Below are positions 17,134-24,851 of a stretch of DNA of 64,000 nt, one piece after another (the stretch's first letter is position 1; every line of letters begins with the position of its first letter). This stretch comes from Halorubrum trapanicum. GTDB lineage: Archaea > Halobacteriota > Halobacteria > Halobacteriales > Haloferacaceae. The notes under the pieces are model-generated. The model saw only the letters and a program-made list of their open reading frames with translations. It was not told the origin of the DNA and made no database searches. The position numbers and the translations under genes were made by a program. The DNA lies in NCBI RefSeq assembly GCF_002355655.1, contig NZ_AP017569.1, forward strand, positions 186,001 to 250,000, in the 5' to 3' direction.

Positions 17134-17676
17134 ATGGAGCCACCGGTCGTCCCCCGCGACCGCCTCGACGGCTGGACGCTCGTCGAGGCGGCGACGGAAC
17201 GCCCGTTCGAGGCCGGCCCGGTCTCGATCACGGCGGGGACGGCCCGATACGAGCGCGAGACCGCCCCGCCGCGACCGTTCTTCTTCGCGAGCCGACTCCG
17301 GGTCTCCCCGGACGCCGGGCCGAACCCCGCCCTGACCCGACTCGTCGAGTCGCGGGCCCGCGAGGGGTTCCGCGACCGCCTCGCCGACCGGGACATCTCC
17401 GACCTCGCGCGGCGCGACGAGCGGCGCCTCGACGTCGACGACCCGGCCGCGTCGCGCGCGACGCTCACCGTGTTCCACGGCCGCTGCGCGGTCGACGGCG
17501 AACGGGTTCCCGTCGAAGCCCTGCTGGCGGTGTGGGAGGCCGGCGAGTACCTGCTCGCGGGCGGCGCCTATCCGATCGGCGACGGCTTCGAGGCGACGAG
17601 AGGGGACGTGCTGTCGCTGGTGCGCGGCGTTCGGCCGCCGGACGCCGAGGGCGGTGCCGTCGAGCGCTCGGAATAG
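17134..17676 (+). CDS. Conserved haloarchaeal-type hypothetical protein
   Basis: A 180-residue soluble protein, Arg- and Pro-rich but acidic overall, with no membrane segment and no signal peptide. The pattern (a short strand with VSITAGTARYERET, then FFFASRLRVSP, a central helix-rich ESRAREGFRDRLADRD segment, and VDGERVPVEALLAVWEAGEYLLAGGAYP) suggests a single alpha/beta domain. I do not recognise a family. It sits between TFS and a convergent secreted protein, so context gives no role. Confidence 0.6.
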   Translation: MEPPVVPRDRLDGWTLVEAATERPFEAGPVSITAGTARYERETAPPRPFFFASRLRVSPDAGPNPALTRLVESRAREGFRDRLADRDISDLARRDERRLDVDDPAASRATLTVFHGRCAVDGERVPVEALLAVWEAGEYLLAGGAYPIGDGFEATRGDVLSLVRGVRPPDAEGGAVERSE

Positions 17677-17680
17677 CCGA

Positions 17681-18274
17681 TCAGCAGTCGACCGCGCCGG
17701 CGCTCGACTCGATCGGCGACCCGTCGTCTTCGTAGTCGGCGTCGCCGACCGCGCCGGCGAACATCGGGAGCTGGAGTTCGTAGGTGTACAGCACGTCGAA
17801 CGCCGCGAACGGGTCGATCCCGTCGGCGATCGCCTGCCGGGCGGTCAGCCTGACGCCCGCAGCGAGGACCACGATCGGTTCGCCGTCGAGTCGCCCGGCG
17901 GTCTCGACGCCGAACTCGTTGCCCGCGCCGGGGTCGGTCAGCACGGAGAGGTGGACCACCGCCTCCATCTTCGCGCCCCCCTCGCCGTCACCGATCGATA
18001 TCGGGTACCCCGTTCCAGTGAAACACCGCGTGATCGGGGGGGCCTCGCCCCGGTCCGCGTCGACGTCGGGCCCGGCGGTCGCGGGACTCTCCGCGGGCCC
18101 GTCGACGGACGAGTGGACCGACGTTCCCGACGCGTGGGCCACCGCTCCCGACGCGTGGGGCGCCGCTCCCGACGCCGCGGCCTGGCCCGCGACCGCGCCG
18201 GCGCCGAGGCTCGCCGCGAGGAGCAGCAGCGCGAGCGCGAGGGCGCGGACGCGTGTCCGTTGCGGGCGCGTCAT
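17681..18274 (-). CDS. Secreted hypothetical protein with Sec-type signal
   Basis: A 197-residue protein. The basic N-terminus (MTRPQRTRVR) is followed by an Ala/Leu-rich hydrophobic stretch and a probable cleavage near GAVAGQAAA. Next comes a low-complexity Ala/His/Ser region with HASG repeats (residues 40-55), then a domain with CFTGTGYPISIGDGEGGAKMEAVVHLSVL and an acidic end finishing in Cys. The two cysteines could form a disulfide outside the cell. The family is not recognised; it is probably an extracellular protein. Confidence 0.6.
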   Translation of the reverse strand: MTRPQRTRVRALALALLLLAASLGAGAVAGQAAASGAAPHASGAVAHASGTSVHSSVDGPAESPATAGPDVDADRGEAPPITRCFTGTGYPISIGDGEGGAKMEAVVHLSVLTDPGAGNEFGVETAGRLDGEPIVVLAAGVRLTARQAIADGIDPFAAFDVLYTYELQLPMFAGAVGDADYEDDGSPIESSAGAVDC

Positions 18275-18321
18275 CGACCGTCCGTTCGTCGGCCCGGTTT
18301 AAATCACCGCGGTCGACGGTA

Positions 18322-18702
18322 TCAGTCGAGAGAATCGCCGCCGAGAAGCCCCTCGACGAGCAGCTCCGCGGACGCGACGTTCGTCGCCAGCGGCACGTCC
18401 TTCACGTCACAGACCCGCAGTAGCGCCGAGATGTCGGGCTCGTGCGCCTGCGCGGTCAGGGGATCGCGGAGGAAGACGACGCCGTCGATCCGGTCGCTCG
18501 CGATCATCCCCCCGATCTGGAGGTCGCCGCCGTACGGCCCCGAGGCCTGTCGGTTCACGGCGAGTCCGGTCGCGTCCACGATGCGCTTGCCCGTCGTCCC
18601 GGTGGTGACCAGTTCGCACTCGTCGAGGACGGCCGTGTGCGACTCGACGAACGCGACCATCTCGTCTTTCAATTCGTCGTGAGCGATGAGCGCGATGCGC
18701 AT
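18322..18702 (-). CDS. mgsA: Methylglyoxal synthase
   Basis: A 126-residue enzyme converting dihydroxyacetone phosphate to methylglyoxal and phosphate, a bypass of lower glycolysis. The phosphate-binding TGTTGKR is at residues 34-40, and [12 protein letters not shown] carries the catalytic Asp60. [13 protein letters not shown] contains His87, and His8 is in AHDELK. These correspond to Asp71, His98 and His19 of the E. coli enzyme. The length is slightly shorter than the bacterial form. Confidence 0.92.
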   Translation of the reverse strand: MRIALIAHDELKDEMVAFVESHTAVLDECELVTTGTTGKRIVDATGLAVNRQASGPYGGDLQIGGMIASDRIDGVVFLRDPLTAQAHEPDISALLRVCDVKDVPLATNVASAELLVEGLLGGDSLD

Positions 18703-18751
18703 ACGTGGCGGTCGCTCCGGCGTCGCTTAAGCGCTCGCCTCGCCGCGGTGT

Positions 18752-20179
18752 TCACTCCACCGCTGCGGGTCCGTCGCCCGGACCGTCGCCGTCGCCCGGG
18801 GCGTCCCCGTCGCCCGGACCGTCGCCGTCGCCCGGGGCGTCCCCGTCGCCGCCGTCGGTTCCTCTGGACGCCGAGCGCGCCCCGAACCGGCCGAGCGCGA
18901 CGCGTGCCAGCGTCCCGGGGCTGTGTCGGCGGATCACCCGAACCGCGTTGACCGCGAAGACGGCGACGCCGAGCGTCACCAGGGACATCCCGGCGAGCGC
19001 CGGTCCCCGGGCGCCGCCCCCGAGCGTCGTCCCGGACGCCCCCGCGAGGAGGTCGGCGGCGACGACGAGCGCGGTCCCGACGAACAGCAGCGTCCCGTCC
19101 GCGGCCGCGAGGCGGTCGTCGTAGAGGTCGTCGACCATCGGCACCGCCTCGAAGCCGAGGCGGTCGCTGTACCGCTCGACCCAGACGACGAACGGGACGA
19201 CGTGATACAGCGTCCCGAGGATCACGAACCCGACCACGCCGAGCAGCAGCAGCGGTGCGCCCCCGGGCCCGCCGAGGACGTGTTCCCGGGCGGTCGGCGA
19301 CCGCAGCCACGCCGGCGCGGCGGTCGCGGCCCACGCGGCCAGCGCGAGCGCGACGACCGCGTACCGCGTGTGCATCGGCGTGCGCTCGACGCGCATCTCG
19401 AAGAGCCGGCGAGCGAGGACGACCGCGAACGCGAGGGCAGCGAGCGGGATCAGGGCGGCGCCGAGGCGGGCGAGGGCGGTCGATCCGATCAGTCGCCCCG
19501 CCGCAAGTGCGACGACGCCCACCGGGTGGCCGACCTCCTCGACCGCGCGGAGGCGATGGTCGACCCCGTGGAGCTCCGTCTGCGTGAACATCGTTCCGAG
19601 CTGGTACAGGGCGCCGTAGATCGTGGTGAGCACCGCGCCGAAGACGGCGAGGGTGACGTGGGCGCCGCGGACGCCTCCGTGCGAGACGCCGAAGCCCGCG
19701 AGGAACCCGGAGCCGAGGTCCGCCGCGAGCAGGACGCCGAGCGCGGTCAGGACGACGAAGAACGCGAGCGCGACGGCGAAGTGGCGCTCGGTCACGTCGA
19801 GCTCCTCGACCGTTCCGAGGGTCCGTCCGACGTTGTAGACGAACGTCCAGAACCCTACAAGCATGACGGTGCCGAACACCGCGAGCAAGGCGAGCCGGCC
19901 CAGCGCGAGCGCGGCCGCGAACCCGACCAGCCCGCCGACGACCAGCGCGAGCTGCGCGCTCGCGAGTCGACGCGAGTGGAGCGTCGTCCCCGACCACACC
20001 GGGACGAACTGCGTCATCGCGCCCATGATCGTCACGCACACCCACCCGATCAGGAACAGGTGGACGTGGACGAGGCCGCCGAGCCCCGGCACCGCGTCGA
20101 CGATCAGCCCGATCCCGGCGAGCAGGGCGCCGCCGAGGAGGGTCAGCCCGACGAGGAAGTGCCGAAGCGGGACCGTCAT
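18752..20179 (-). CDS. Multi-span membrane protein resembling oxidase subunit I / NnrS-type proteins
   Basis: About 475 residues with 12 or so hydrophobic helices and membrane histidines: HVHLFLIGW near residue 38, HGGVRGAHVTLAVFG near 165, and LYHVVPFVVWVERY near 345. This pattern recalls heme-copper oxidase subunit I and NnrS-like proteins, which bind heme or copper, but I cannot assign a reaction. The C-terminus is a Gly/Asp/Pro tail built from a perfect 36-base tandem duplication. ATG 20179 is preferred to ATG 20224, because the extra 15 codons lack the usual G/C third positions. Confidence 0.62.
   Translation of the reverse strand: MTVPLRHFLVGLTLLGGALLAGIGLIVDAVPGLGGLVHVHLFLIGWVCVTIMGAMTQFVPVWSGTTLHSRRLASAQLALVVGGLVGFAAALALGRLALLAVFGTVMLVGFWTFVYNVGRTLGTVEELDVTERHFAVALAFFVVLTALGVLLAADLGSGFLAGFGVSHGGVRGAHVTLAVFGAVLTTIYGALYQLGTMFTQTELHGVDHRLRAVEEVGHPVGVVALAAGRLIGSTALARLGAALIPLAALAFAVVLARRLFEMRVERTPMHTRYAVVALALAAWAATAAPAWLRSPTAREHVLGGPGGAPLLLLGVVGFVILGTLYHVVPFVVWVERYSDRLGFEAVPMVDDLYDDRLAAADGTLLFVGTALVVAADLLAGASGTTLGGGARGPALAGMSLVTLGVAVFAVNAVRVIRRHSPGTLARVALGRFGARSASRGTDGGDGDAPGDGDGPGDGDAPGDGDGPGDGPAAVE
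18773..18844 (-). repeat. Perfect 36-base tandem duplication in a coding 3' end
   Basis: 18773-18808 and 18809-18844 are identical. On the minus strand they encode repeated GDGDAPGDGDGP units at the C-terminus of the oxidase-like membrane protein. Identity with no synonymous changes points to recent duplication. Confidence 0.9.
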
Positions 20180-20358
20180 CGGCGGCCCCTGCGCCGTGTC
20201 GATTCCGCCCGGAACTGCTCCCATATTCGGATCACCGACCGCCGCCCCCCTCCGACTGTTCCCGAAGATGTTCGCGGGATCGTCGGGTCGCGGGGACGCG
20301 GCTCCCGGCCGGCGGGCGCCGGGGCGCGCGAGGCGGCCGCATCCCCGAACGGGGCGGT

Positions 20359-20364
20359 CTTAAG
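20359..20364 (+). promoter_or_regulatory. TATA-like box upstream of the hyu genes
   Basis: CTTAAG is the only AT-rich hexamer in the 278-base gap between the divergent membrane-protein gene and hyuA. It lies 25-30 bases before an ATG at 20389, which opens a 22-codon frame, rather than before the hyuA ATG. Confidence 0.4.
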
Positions 20365-20388
20365 TCCGTCCGGTAACGAGGGGGCTCC

Positions 20389-20457
20389 ATGCCACGCGAC
20401 CGAGACACCGCGCCGCTCGGCGTCCGGAGCCACCGCGACGCCGCGGGGGTGTCGTAG
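20389..20457 (+). CDS. Possible 22-codon leader ORF ahead of hyuA
   Basis: ATG 20389 opens 22 codons (MPRDRDTAPLGVRSHRDAA...) ending in TAG 20455-20457, immediately followed by the hyuA ATG at 20458. The distance from the CTTAAG box fits a leaderless start at 20389, so hyuA may be translated by reinitiation. Sequence evidence for coding is weak; it could be untranslated leader instead. Confidence 0.3.
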   Translation: MPRDRDTAPLGVRSHRDAAGVS

Positions 20458-22521
20458 ATGGGCGGGAATTCGGCGGACGGCGATTCGGCGGACGGCGATT
20501 CGACGGACGACCGACGGGCAGGCGGCCGAGCGATCGGCGTCGACGTGGGGGGCACGTTCACCGACGTGGCGCTCTCGCTCGACGGCGACCTCGTCACCGC
20601 GAAGGTGCCGAGCACCGACGACCAGAGCGAGGGCGTCGCGGCCGGGATCGAGAAGGCCTGCGAGGCGGCCGAGATCGACCCCGAGACCGTGACCGAGTTC
20701 TCCCACGCGATGACGGTCTCCGTCAACGCGCTGCTGGAGGGCGACGGGGCGAAGACCGCCCTCGTGACGACCGAGGGGTTCCGCGACGTGCTGGAGATCG
20801 GCCGGCAGACCCGGCCGTCGCTGTACGACCTCGACGCCGAGAAACCGGCGCCGCTCGTCCCCAGGCGCCGCCGGTTCGAGGTCCCCGAGCGCGCGACGGC
20901 CGACGGGATAGAGCGACCGGTCGACGACGAGGCGATCGAGTCGCTCGTCGCCGACCTCCGCGACGCGGACGTCGAGTCCGTCGCGGTCTGCCTGCTCCAC
21001 GCGTACGCGCACCCCGAGAACGAACGGCGACTGGCGGGCGCGCTGCGCGGCGCGCTCGACGCCCCGGTGTCGGCCTCCCACGAGGTGCTCCCGGAGTTCC
21101 GCGAGTACGAGCGCACCTCGACGACCGTCGTCGACGCGTACGTTCGCCCGGCGATCGACGGCTACGTCGGGCGACTCACAGAGCGGGCGCGGGACCTCGG
21201 CCTGCCGCAACCGCGGATCATGCAGGCCAACGGCGGCGTCACCGACGCCGACACGGTCAGGCGGAACGCCGTGACGACGGTCCTCTCGGGGCCGGCGGCG
21301 GGCGTCGTGGGCGCGAGCGCGACGGCCGGGACCGACGCCGACCGAGAGGGGCTGATCACCTTCGACATGGGCGGGACCTCCAGCGACGTGAGCCTCGTCC
21401 GCGACGGCGAGGTCGAGCGGACGACGGAGGCGACCGTCGCGGACCGACCGATCGGCACGCCGATGGTCGACGTCGAGACGGTCGGCGCGGGCGGCGGGTC
21501 GATCGCGTGGGTCGACGCCGGCGGCGCGCTCCGGATCGGCCCCCGCTCGGCCGGCGCCGACCCCGGTCCGGCCTGCTACGGCAAGGGCGGCACGGAGCCG
21601 ACCGTCACGGACGCGGACCTCGTGTTGGGGTACGTCAGCGCGGACACCGACCTCGGCGGCGACCTGTCGCTGGACCCGGACGCGGCCCGCGACGCGCTCG
21701 CCGACCTCGCCGACGAGGCGGGGATGGAGGGGCCGGTCGAGACCGCGCTGGGCGTCCACCGCGTCGCGAACGCCGACATGACGCGCGCGATCCGCTCCGT
21801 CACCGTCGAGCGCGGCCACGACCCGCGCGGGTTCGGGCTCGTCGCCTTCGGCGGCGCCGGCCCGATGCACGCGGTCCAGATCGCCGACGGCCTCGACGTC
21901 GAGCGCGTTATCATTCCGCACGCCTCCGGTGTCCTCTCGGCCTACGGGCTGCTCGCGGCCGACGAGACGCGGGACGCCGTGCGGACCCGTCAGGGGCCGC
22001 TCGCCGAGGTCGACTCCGACGCGGTCGACGCGCTCTACGGTGAGATCGCCGACGACCTGCTCGACGAGGTCAGCGACCGGGACGCGGCGCGCGTCGAGTA
22101 CGCCGCGGACCTGCGGTACGCGGGGCAGAGCTTCGAGCTCACCGTCGGCGTGGCGCGCCCGTTCGACCCGGCCGCCGTCGGCGAGCGGTTCGCCGCGGCC
22201 CACGAGTCGGCGTACGGCTACCGGGCGGACGAGCCCGTCGAGCTGGTGAACTGCCGCGCGACGGCGACGGTCCCCCGGAGCGCGCCGGCGATCGAGTCCG
22301 TCGGCGCCCCCGACGCGGGGCCGCGGACCACCCGCGAGGCGGTGTTTCCCGACGGGGCCCGCGAGACCCCCGTCTACGACCGGGATCGCTTCCCGGCCGA
22401 CGAGCGCGTGGCGGGCCCGGTCGTCGTCGAGGGCCCCGAGAGCACGGTCGTCGTCCCGCCGGCGTGGAGCGTCCGACTGCGCGACGACGGGGCGCTGGTC
22501 GCGGAGGTGAGCGACTCGTGA
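20458..22521 (+). CDS. hyuA: Hydantoinase/oxoprolinase family protein, subunit A
   Basis: A 687-residue ATP-dependent hydrolase or carboxylase subunit of the HyuA/oxoprolinase family. After a low-complexity N-terminus (repeated SADGD), the ASKHA nucleotide-binding fold begins with AIGVDVGGTFTDVALS near residue 25. FSHAMTVSVNALLEG, the VLSGPAAGVVGA motif near residue 280, TFDMGGTSSDVS near residue 301 and VGAGGGSIAWVD near residue 342 are all family hallmarks. It acts with HyuB; the substrate (hydantoin, 5-oxoproline, acetone or acetophenone-like) cannot be told from sequence. Confidence 0.9.
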   Translation: MGGNSADGDSADGDSTDDRRAGGRAIGVDVGGTFTDVALSLDGDLVTAKVPSTDDQSEGVAAGIEKACEAAEIDPETVTEFSHAMTVSVNALLEGDGAKTALVTTEGFRDVLEIGRQTRPSLYDLDAEKPAPLVPRRRRFEVPERATADGIERPVDDEAIESLVADLRDADVESVAVCLLHAYAHPENERRLAGALRGALDAPVSASHEVLPEFREYERTSTTVVDAYVRPAIDGYVGRLTERARDLGLPQPRIMQANGGVTDADTVRRNAVTTVLSGPAAGVVGASATAGTDADREGLITFDMGGTSSDVSLVRDGEVERTTEATVADRPIGTPMVDVETVGAGGGSIAWVDAGGALRIGPRSAGADPGPACYGKGGTEPTVTDADLVLGYVSADTDLGGDLSLDPDAARDALADLADEAGMEGPVETALGVHRVANADMTRAIRSVTVERGHDPRGFGLVAFGGAGPMHAVQIADGLDVERVIIPHASGVLSAYGLLAADETRDAVRTRQGPLAEVDSDAVDALYGEIADDLLDEVSDRDAARVEYAADLRYAGQSFELTVGVARPFDPAAVGERFAAAHESAYGYRADEPVELVNCRATATVPRSAPAIESVGAPDAGPRTTREAVFPDGARETPVYDRDRFPADERVAGPVVVEGPESTVVVPPAWSVRLRDDGALVAEVSDS

Positions 22522-24158
22522 CCGACGCGGAGCCGGGAGCGGGCCTCGACCCGGTCACGCTGGAGATCCTCCGGAACCAGCTGGAGAGCGTCGCGAGCGA
22601 GATGGGCCACGTGCTGATCCGCGGCGCGTACTCGCCGAACATCAAGGAGCGACAGGACTGCTCGACGGCGCTGTTCGACGCCGACGGCCGGATGGTCGCG
22701 CAGGCCGAACACATCCCGGTCCACCTCGGCGCGATGCCCGACGCGGTCGACGTCGTCCTGGAGAAGGACCCGAAGCCGGGGGACGTGTTCGTCGTCAACG
22801 ACCCGTTCGCCGGGGGGACCCACCTCCCGGACGTGACGCTCGTCTCGCCGATCGCGCCCGACGGCGAGATCGTGGGCTACGCGGTGTCGCGCGCGCACCA
22901 CGCCGACGTGGGCGGGAGCGCGCCGGGGAGCATGCCGCCGGGGGCGCGGGAGATCTACGAGGAGGGGCTCCGGCTCCCGGCGGTCCGGCTCGTCGACGGC
23001 GGCGAGCCGAACGAGGCCGTCCGCGACCTGATCCTCGCCAACGTCCGCACGCCGGACGAGCGCGAGGCGGACCTCCGCGCGCAGCGCGCGGCGAACGCGC
23101 GCGCCGAGGAGCGGATCGGCGAACTGCTCGACGAACACGGCGAGACGCTGCTCGACGCGTTCGACGCCGTCATCGACTACTCGCGCGAGCGCGTCGAGAG
23201 CGAGATACGCGAGCTCCCGGACGGCACCTACCGCGCGGCCGACGTCCTCGAAGGCGACGGCGTGACGGACGCGGACGTCCCGGTCGAGGTCGCCGTCACC
23301 GTCGACGGCGCCCGGATCGACGTCGACTTCGCCGGCACCGCCGACCAGGTGGACGGCAACCTGAACGCCCCGTTCTCGGTCGCGAAGAGCGCGGTGTACT
23401 TCGTCGTCCGCGCAGTCACCGACCCGGAGATCCCGCCGAACCACGGCTGCTACGAGCCGGTCTCGATATCCGCGCCCGAGGGGTCGCTGCTCGACCCCCG
23501 ACCGCCGGCCGCCGTCGTCGGCGGCAACGTCGAGACGAGCCAGCGCGTCACCGACGTGACGCTGGAGGCGCTCGCGGAGGCGGTGCCGGACGCCGTCCCC
23601 GCCGGCGGACAGGGGACGATGAACAACCTGATCGTCGGCGACCGCGGCGGCGAGTTCACCTACTACGAGACGATCGCCGGCGGGTTCGGCGCCCGGCCGA
23701 CCAAGGACGGGATGGACGGCGTTCAGGTCGGGATGACGAACACGCTCAACACGCCGGTCGAGGCGCTGGAGACGGCGTACCCGCTGCGGGTCGAGCGCTA
23801 CGCGCTCCGTCCGTCGAGCGGCGGCGACGGCCGGTATCGCGGCGGGCTCGGCGTCGAGCGGACGCTCACCGTCGAGCGGGACGCGACCGTCTCGCTTCTG
23901 ACCGAGCGTCGGCGGACCGCGCCGCGCGGGCTCGCGGGCGGCGAGGACGGCGCGCTCGGCGAGAACCTGATCGACGGCGAGCCGGTCCCGGCGAAGGCGT
24001 CCGTCGACGTCGCGGCCGGGTCGACCGTCTCGATCCGCACCCCGGGCGGCGGCGGGCACGGCGACCCCGCCGAGCGCGACGAAAAAGCACGGGAGCGCGA
24101 CCGACGCGACGGGAAAGTCGACGACCGAGAGGACGAGTCGACCGACGATCGTTTATAA
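22518..24158 (+). CDS. hyuB: Hydantoinase/oxoprolinase family protein, subunit B
   Basis: A 546-residue partner of HyuA. The family motifs DPVTLEILRNQLESVASEMG at the start, SPNIKERQDCSTALFD, NDPFAGGTHLPDVTL near residue 95 and HHADVGGSAPGSMPP are present, along with a C-terminal GGDGRYRGGLGVER and RTPGGGGHGDP. It starts at GTG 22518, overlapping the hyuA stop by four bases. The last 25 or so residues are a charged Arg/Asp tail, and the stop codon lies inside the TTTATAA box that begins repeat element A, so the element sets the protein's end. Confidence 0.9.
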   Translation: MTDAEPGAGLDPVTLEILRNQLESVASEMGHVLIRGAYSPNIKERQDCSTALFDADGRMVAQAEHIPVHLGAMPDAVDVVLEKDPKPGDVFVVNDPFAGGTHLPDVTLVSPIAPDGEIVGYAVSRAHHADVGGSAPGSMPPGAREIYEEGLRLPAVRLVDGGEPNEAVRDLILANVRTPDEREADLRAQRAANARAEERIGELLDEHGETLLDAFDAVIDYSRERVESEIRELPDGTYRAADVLEGDGVTDADVPVEVAVTVDGARIDVDFAGTADQVDGNLNAPFSVAKSAVYFVVRAVTDPEIPPNHGCYEPVSISAPEGSLLDPRPPAAVVGGNVETSQRVTDVTLEALAEAVPDAVPAGGQGTMNNLIVGDRGGEFTYYETIAGGFGARPTKDGMDGVQVGMTNTLNTPVEALETAYPLRVERYALRPSSGGDGRYRGGLGVERTLTVERDATVSLLTERRRTAPRGLAGGEDGALGENLIDGEPVPAKASVDVAAGSTVSIRTPGGGGHGDPAERDEKARERDRRDGKVDDREDESTDDRL

Positions 24159-24321
24159 ATAGAGTTGGCGGTGGCGCGCCTCCGAGCGGCCGCCCCCGGC
24201 GGCCGCGAGGAGTCCGCGAGGGAGGCGGCGGTCCGGCGCGGCTCTGCCCGCGCCGGGCCGGCCGCCGAGGCTGGGGAGGCGTGAGGTGCGGTGCTGTGCG
24301 GGGCGGGACTCAAAGGGGCAG
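24152..24321 (+). repeat. Repeat element copy A: conserved core
   Basis: TTTATAAAT (24152-24160) is followed by GGCGGTGGCGCGCC, then a perfect hairpin GCGGCCGCC/GGCGGCCGC (24186-24206, 3-base loop). A copy-specific hairpin CCGGCGCGG/CCGCGCCGG (24233-24256) follows. Next comes a conserved block starting GGCTGGGGAGGCGTGAGG and ending GGGACTCAAAGGGGCAG (24305-24321). The same blocks occur in the same order on the minus strand at 61057-61270. No credible reading frame is present. Confidence 0.85.
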
Positions 24322-24322
24322 T

Positions 24323-24539
24323 CACCGGCGGCGGAGCCGCCGGTTGCCCGTGGCGCTACGCGCCATGCTGCCGGGAGGCGGACGCAGGCGTTCACGAGAG
24401 CTTTGCTCTCGTGAGCCAATCAGAACGCTTCGCGTTCTGATGACGACGGAAGCACCGCAGCGAGCGAGCGAAGTGAGCGAGGAGCGTGGTTCGAGAGAGC
24501 GAAGCTCTCTCGTCATCCCGAAAATCGGAGATTTTCGGG
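24323..24539 (+). repeat. Repeat element copy A: array of six perfect hairpins with 3-base loops
   Basis: Consecutive perfect inverted repeats each enclose three bases: 24324-24344 (9 bp, loop GGA), 24351-24365 (6 bp, TAC), 24392-24414 (10 bp, TTT), 24420-24440 (9 bp, TTC), 24493-24511 (8 bp, GAA) and 24517-24539 (10 bp, GGA). They differ from each other in sequence, so the shared property is structure. They are absent from copy B, which carries its own set. Confidence 0.85.
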
Positions 24540-24568
24540 CGACAACGAGCGTGCGCCCGCCTCCCGGC
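24370..24568 (+). ncRNA. Candidate structured RNA: long-range stem of element A
   Basis: GCCGGGAGGCGG (24370-24381) is perfectly complementary to CCGCCTCCCGGC (24557-24568) and encloses four of the hairpins. In copy B the corresponding arms read CAGCCGGGAGGAC and GTCCTCCCGGCTG and are also perfectly complementary over 13 bp. The inner base pairs differ between copies but pairing is kept, as expected for a conserved RNA (or DNA) structure. Transcription has not been shown; a TTTATAA box precedes the core by a suitable distance. Confidence 0.5.
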
Positions 24569-24790
24569 TGGGACTTCGGAGCTGTTCTCCGCGGATTCGT
24601 TTTCGACCATTTATAAATGAGCGGCTGGGACCTTGGTAGCCGTCACCGCGCGATCAACGATTTATAACCGACCGACCGGAGATTTGGAAGCGATTTCCGC
24701 CGCTCCGCTATCGTCTATTTATAAGTGAGCAGCTGGGCTTTGGAAGCCGTCACCGCGCCAGCAACCACTTATAAATAAACAGCCGAACCC
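24561..24790 (+). repeat. Repeat element copy A: tandem TTTATAA-headed units
   Basis: After CTCCCGGCTGGGACTTCGGAG come degenerate units headed by TTATAA boxes at 24610, 24661, 24718 and 24768, spaced 51, 57 and about 51 bases apart. Units 1 and 3 are clearly homologous (GCRGCTGGG..TTGGWAGCCGTCACCGCG). Copy B has the same kind of unit. The boxes match haloarchaeal TATA elements, so this may be a promoter array or simply repeat units. The gap to 24851 otherwise holds nothing recognisable. Confidence 0.75.
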
Positions 24791-24851
24791 AGAGCGTCAG
24801 ACACCGCGCAGACAACGACGGATACCCGAACACCCCGTCAGAGTCAGCGTC

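Noticed and set aside
24281-24616. 111-codon frame inside repeat element A
   Set aside because: It runs across hairpins, its composition is Arg/Ser/Gly-rich, and the matching region of copy B encodes unrelated sequence; the DNA is better explained as structured repeat.
24610-24790. CRISPR-like array suggested by regular 51-57-base spacing
   Set aside because: The units are degenerate over their full length with no conserved repeat plus unique spacer pattern, and no cas genes are nearby.
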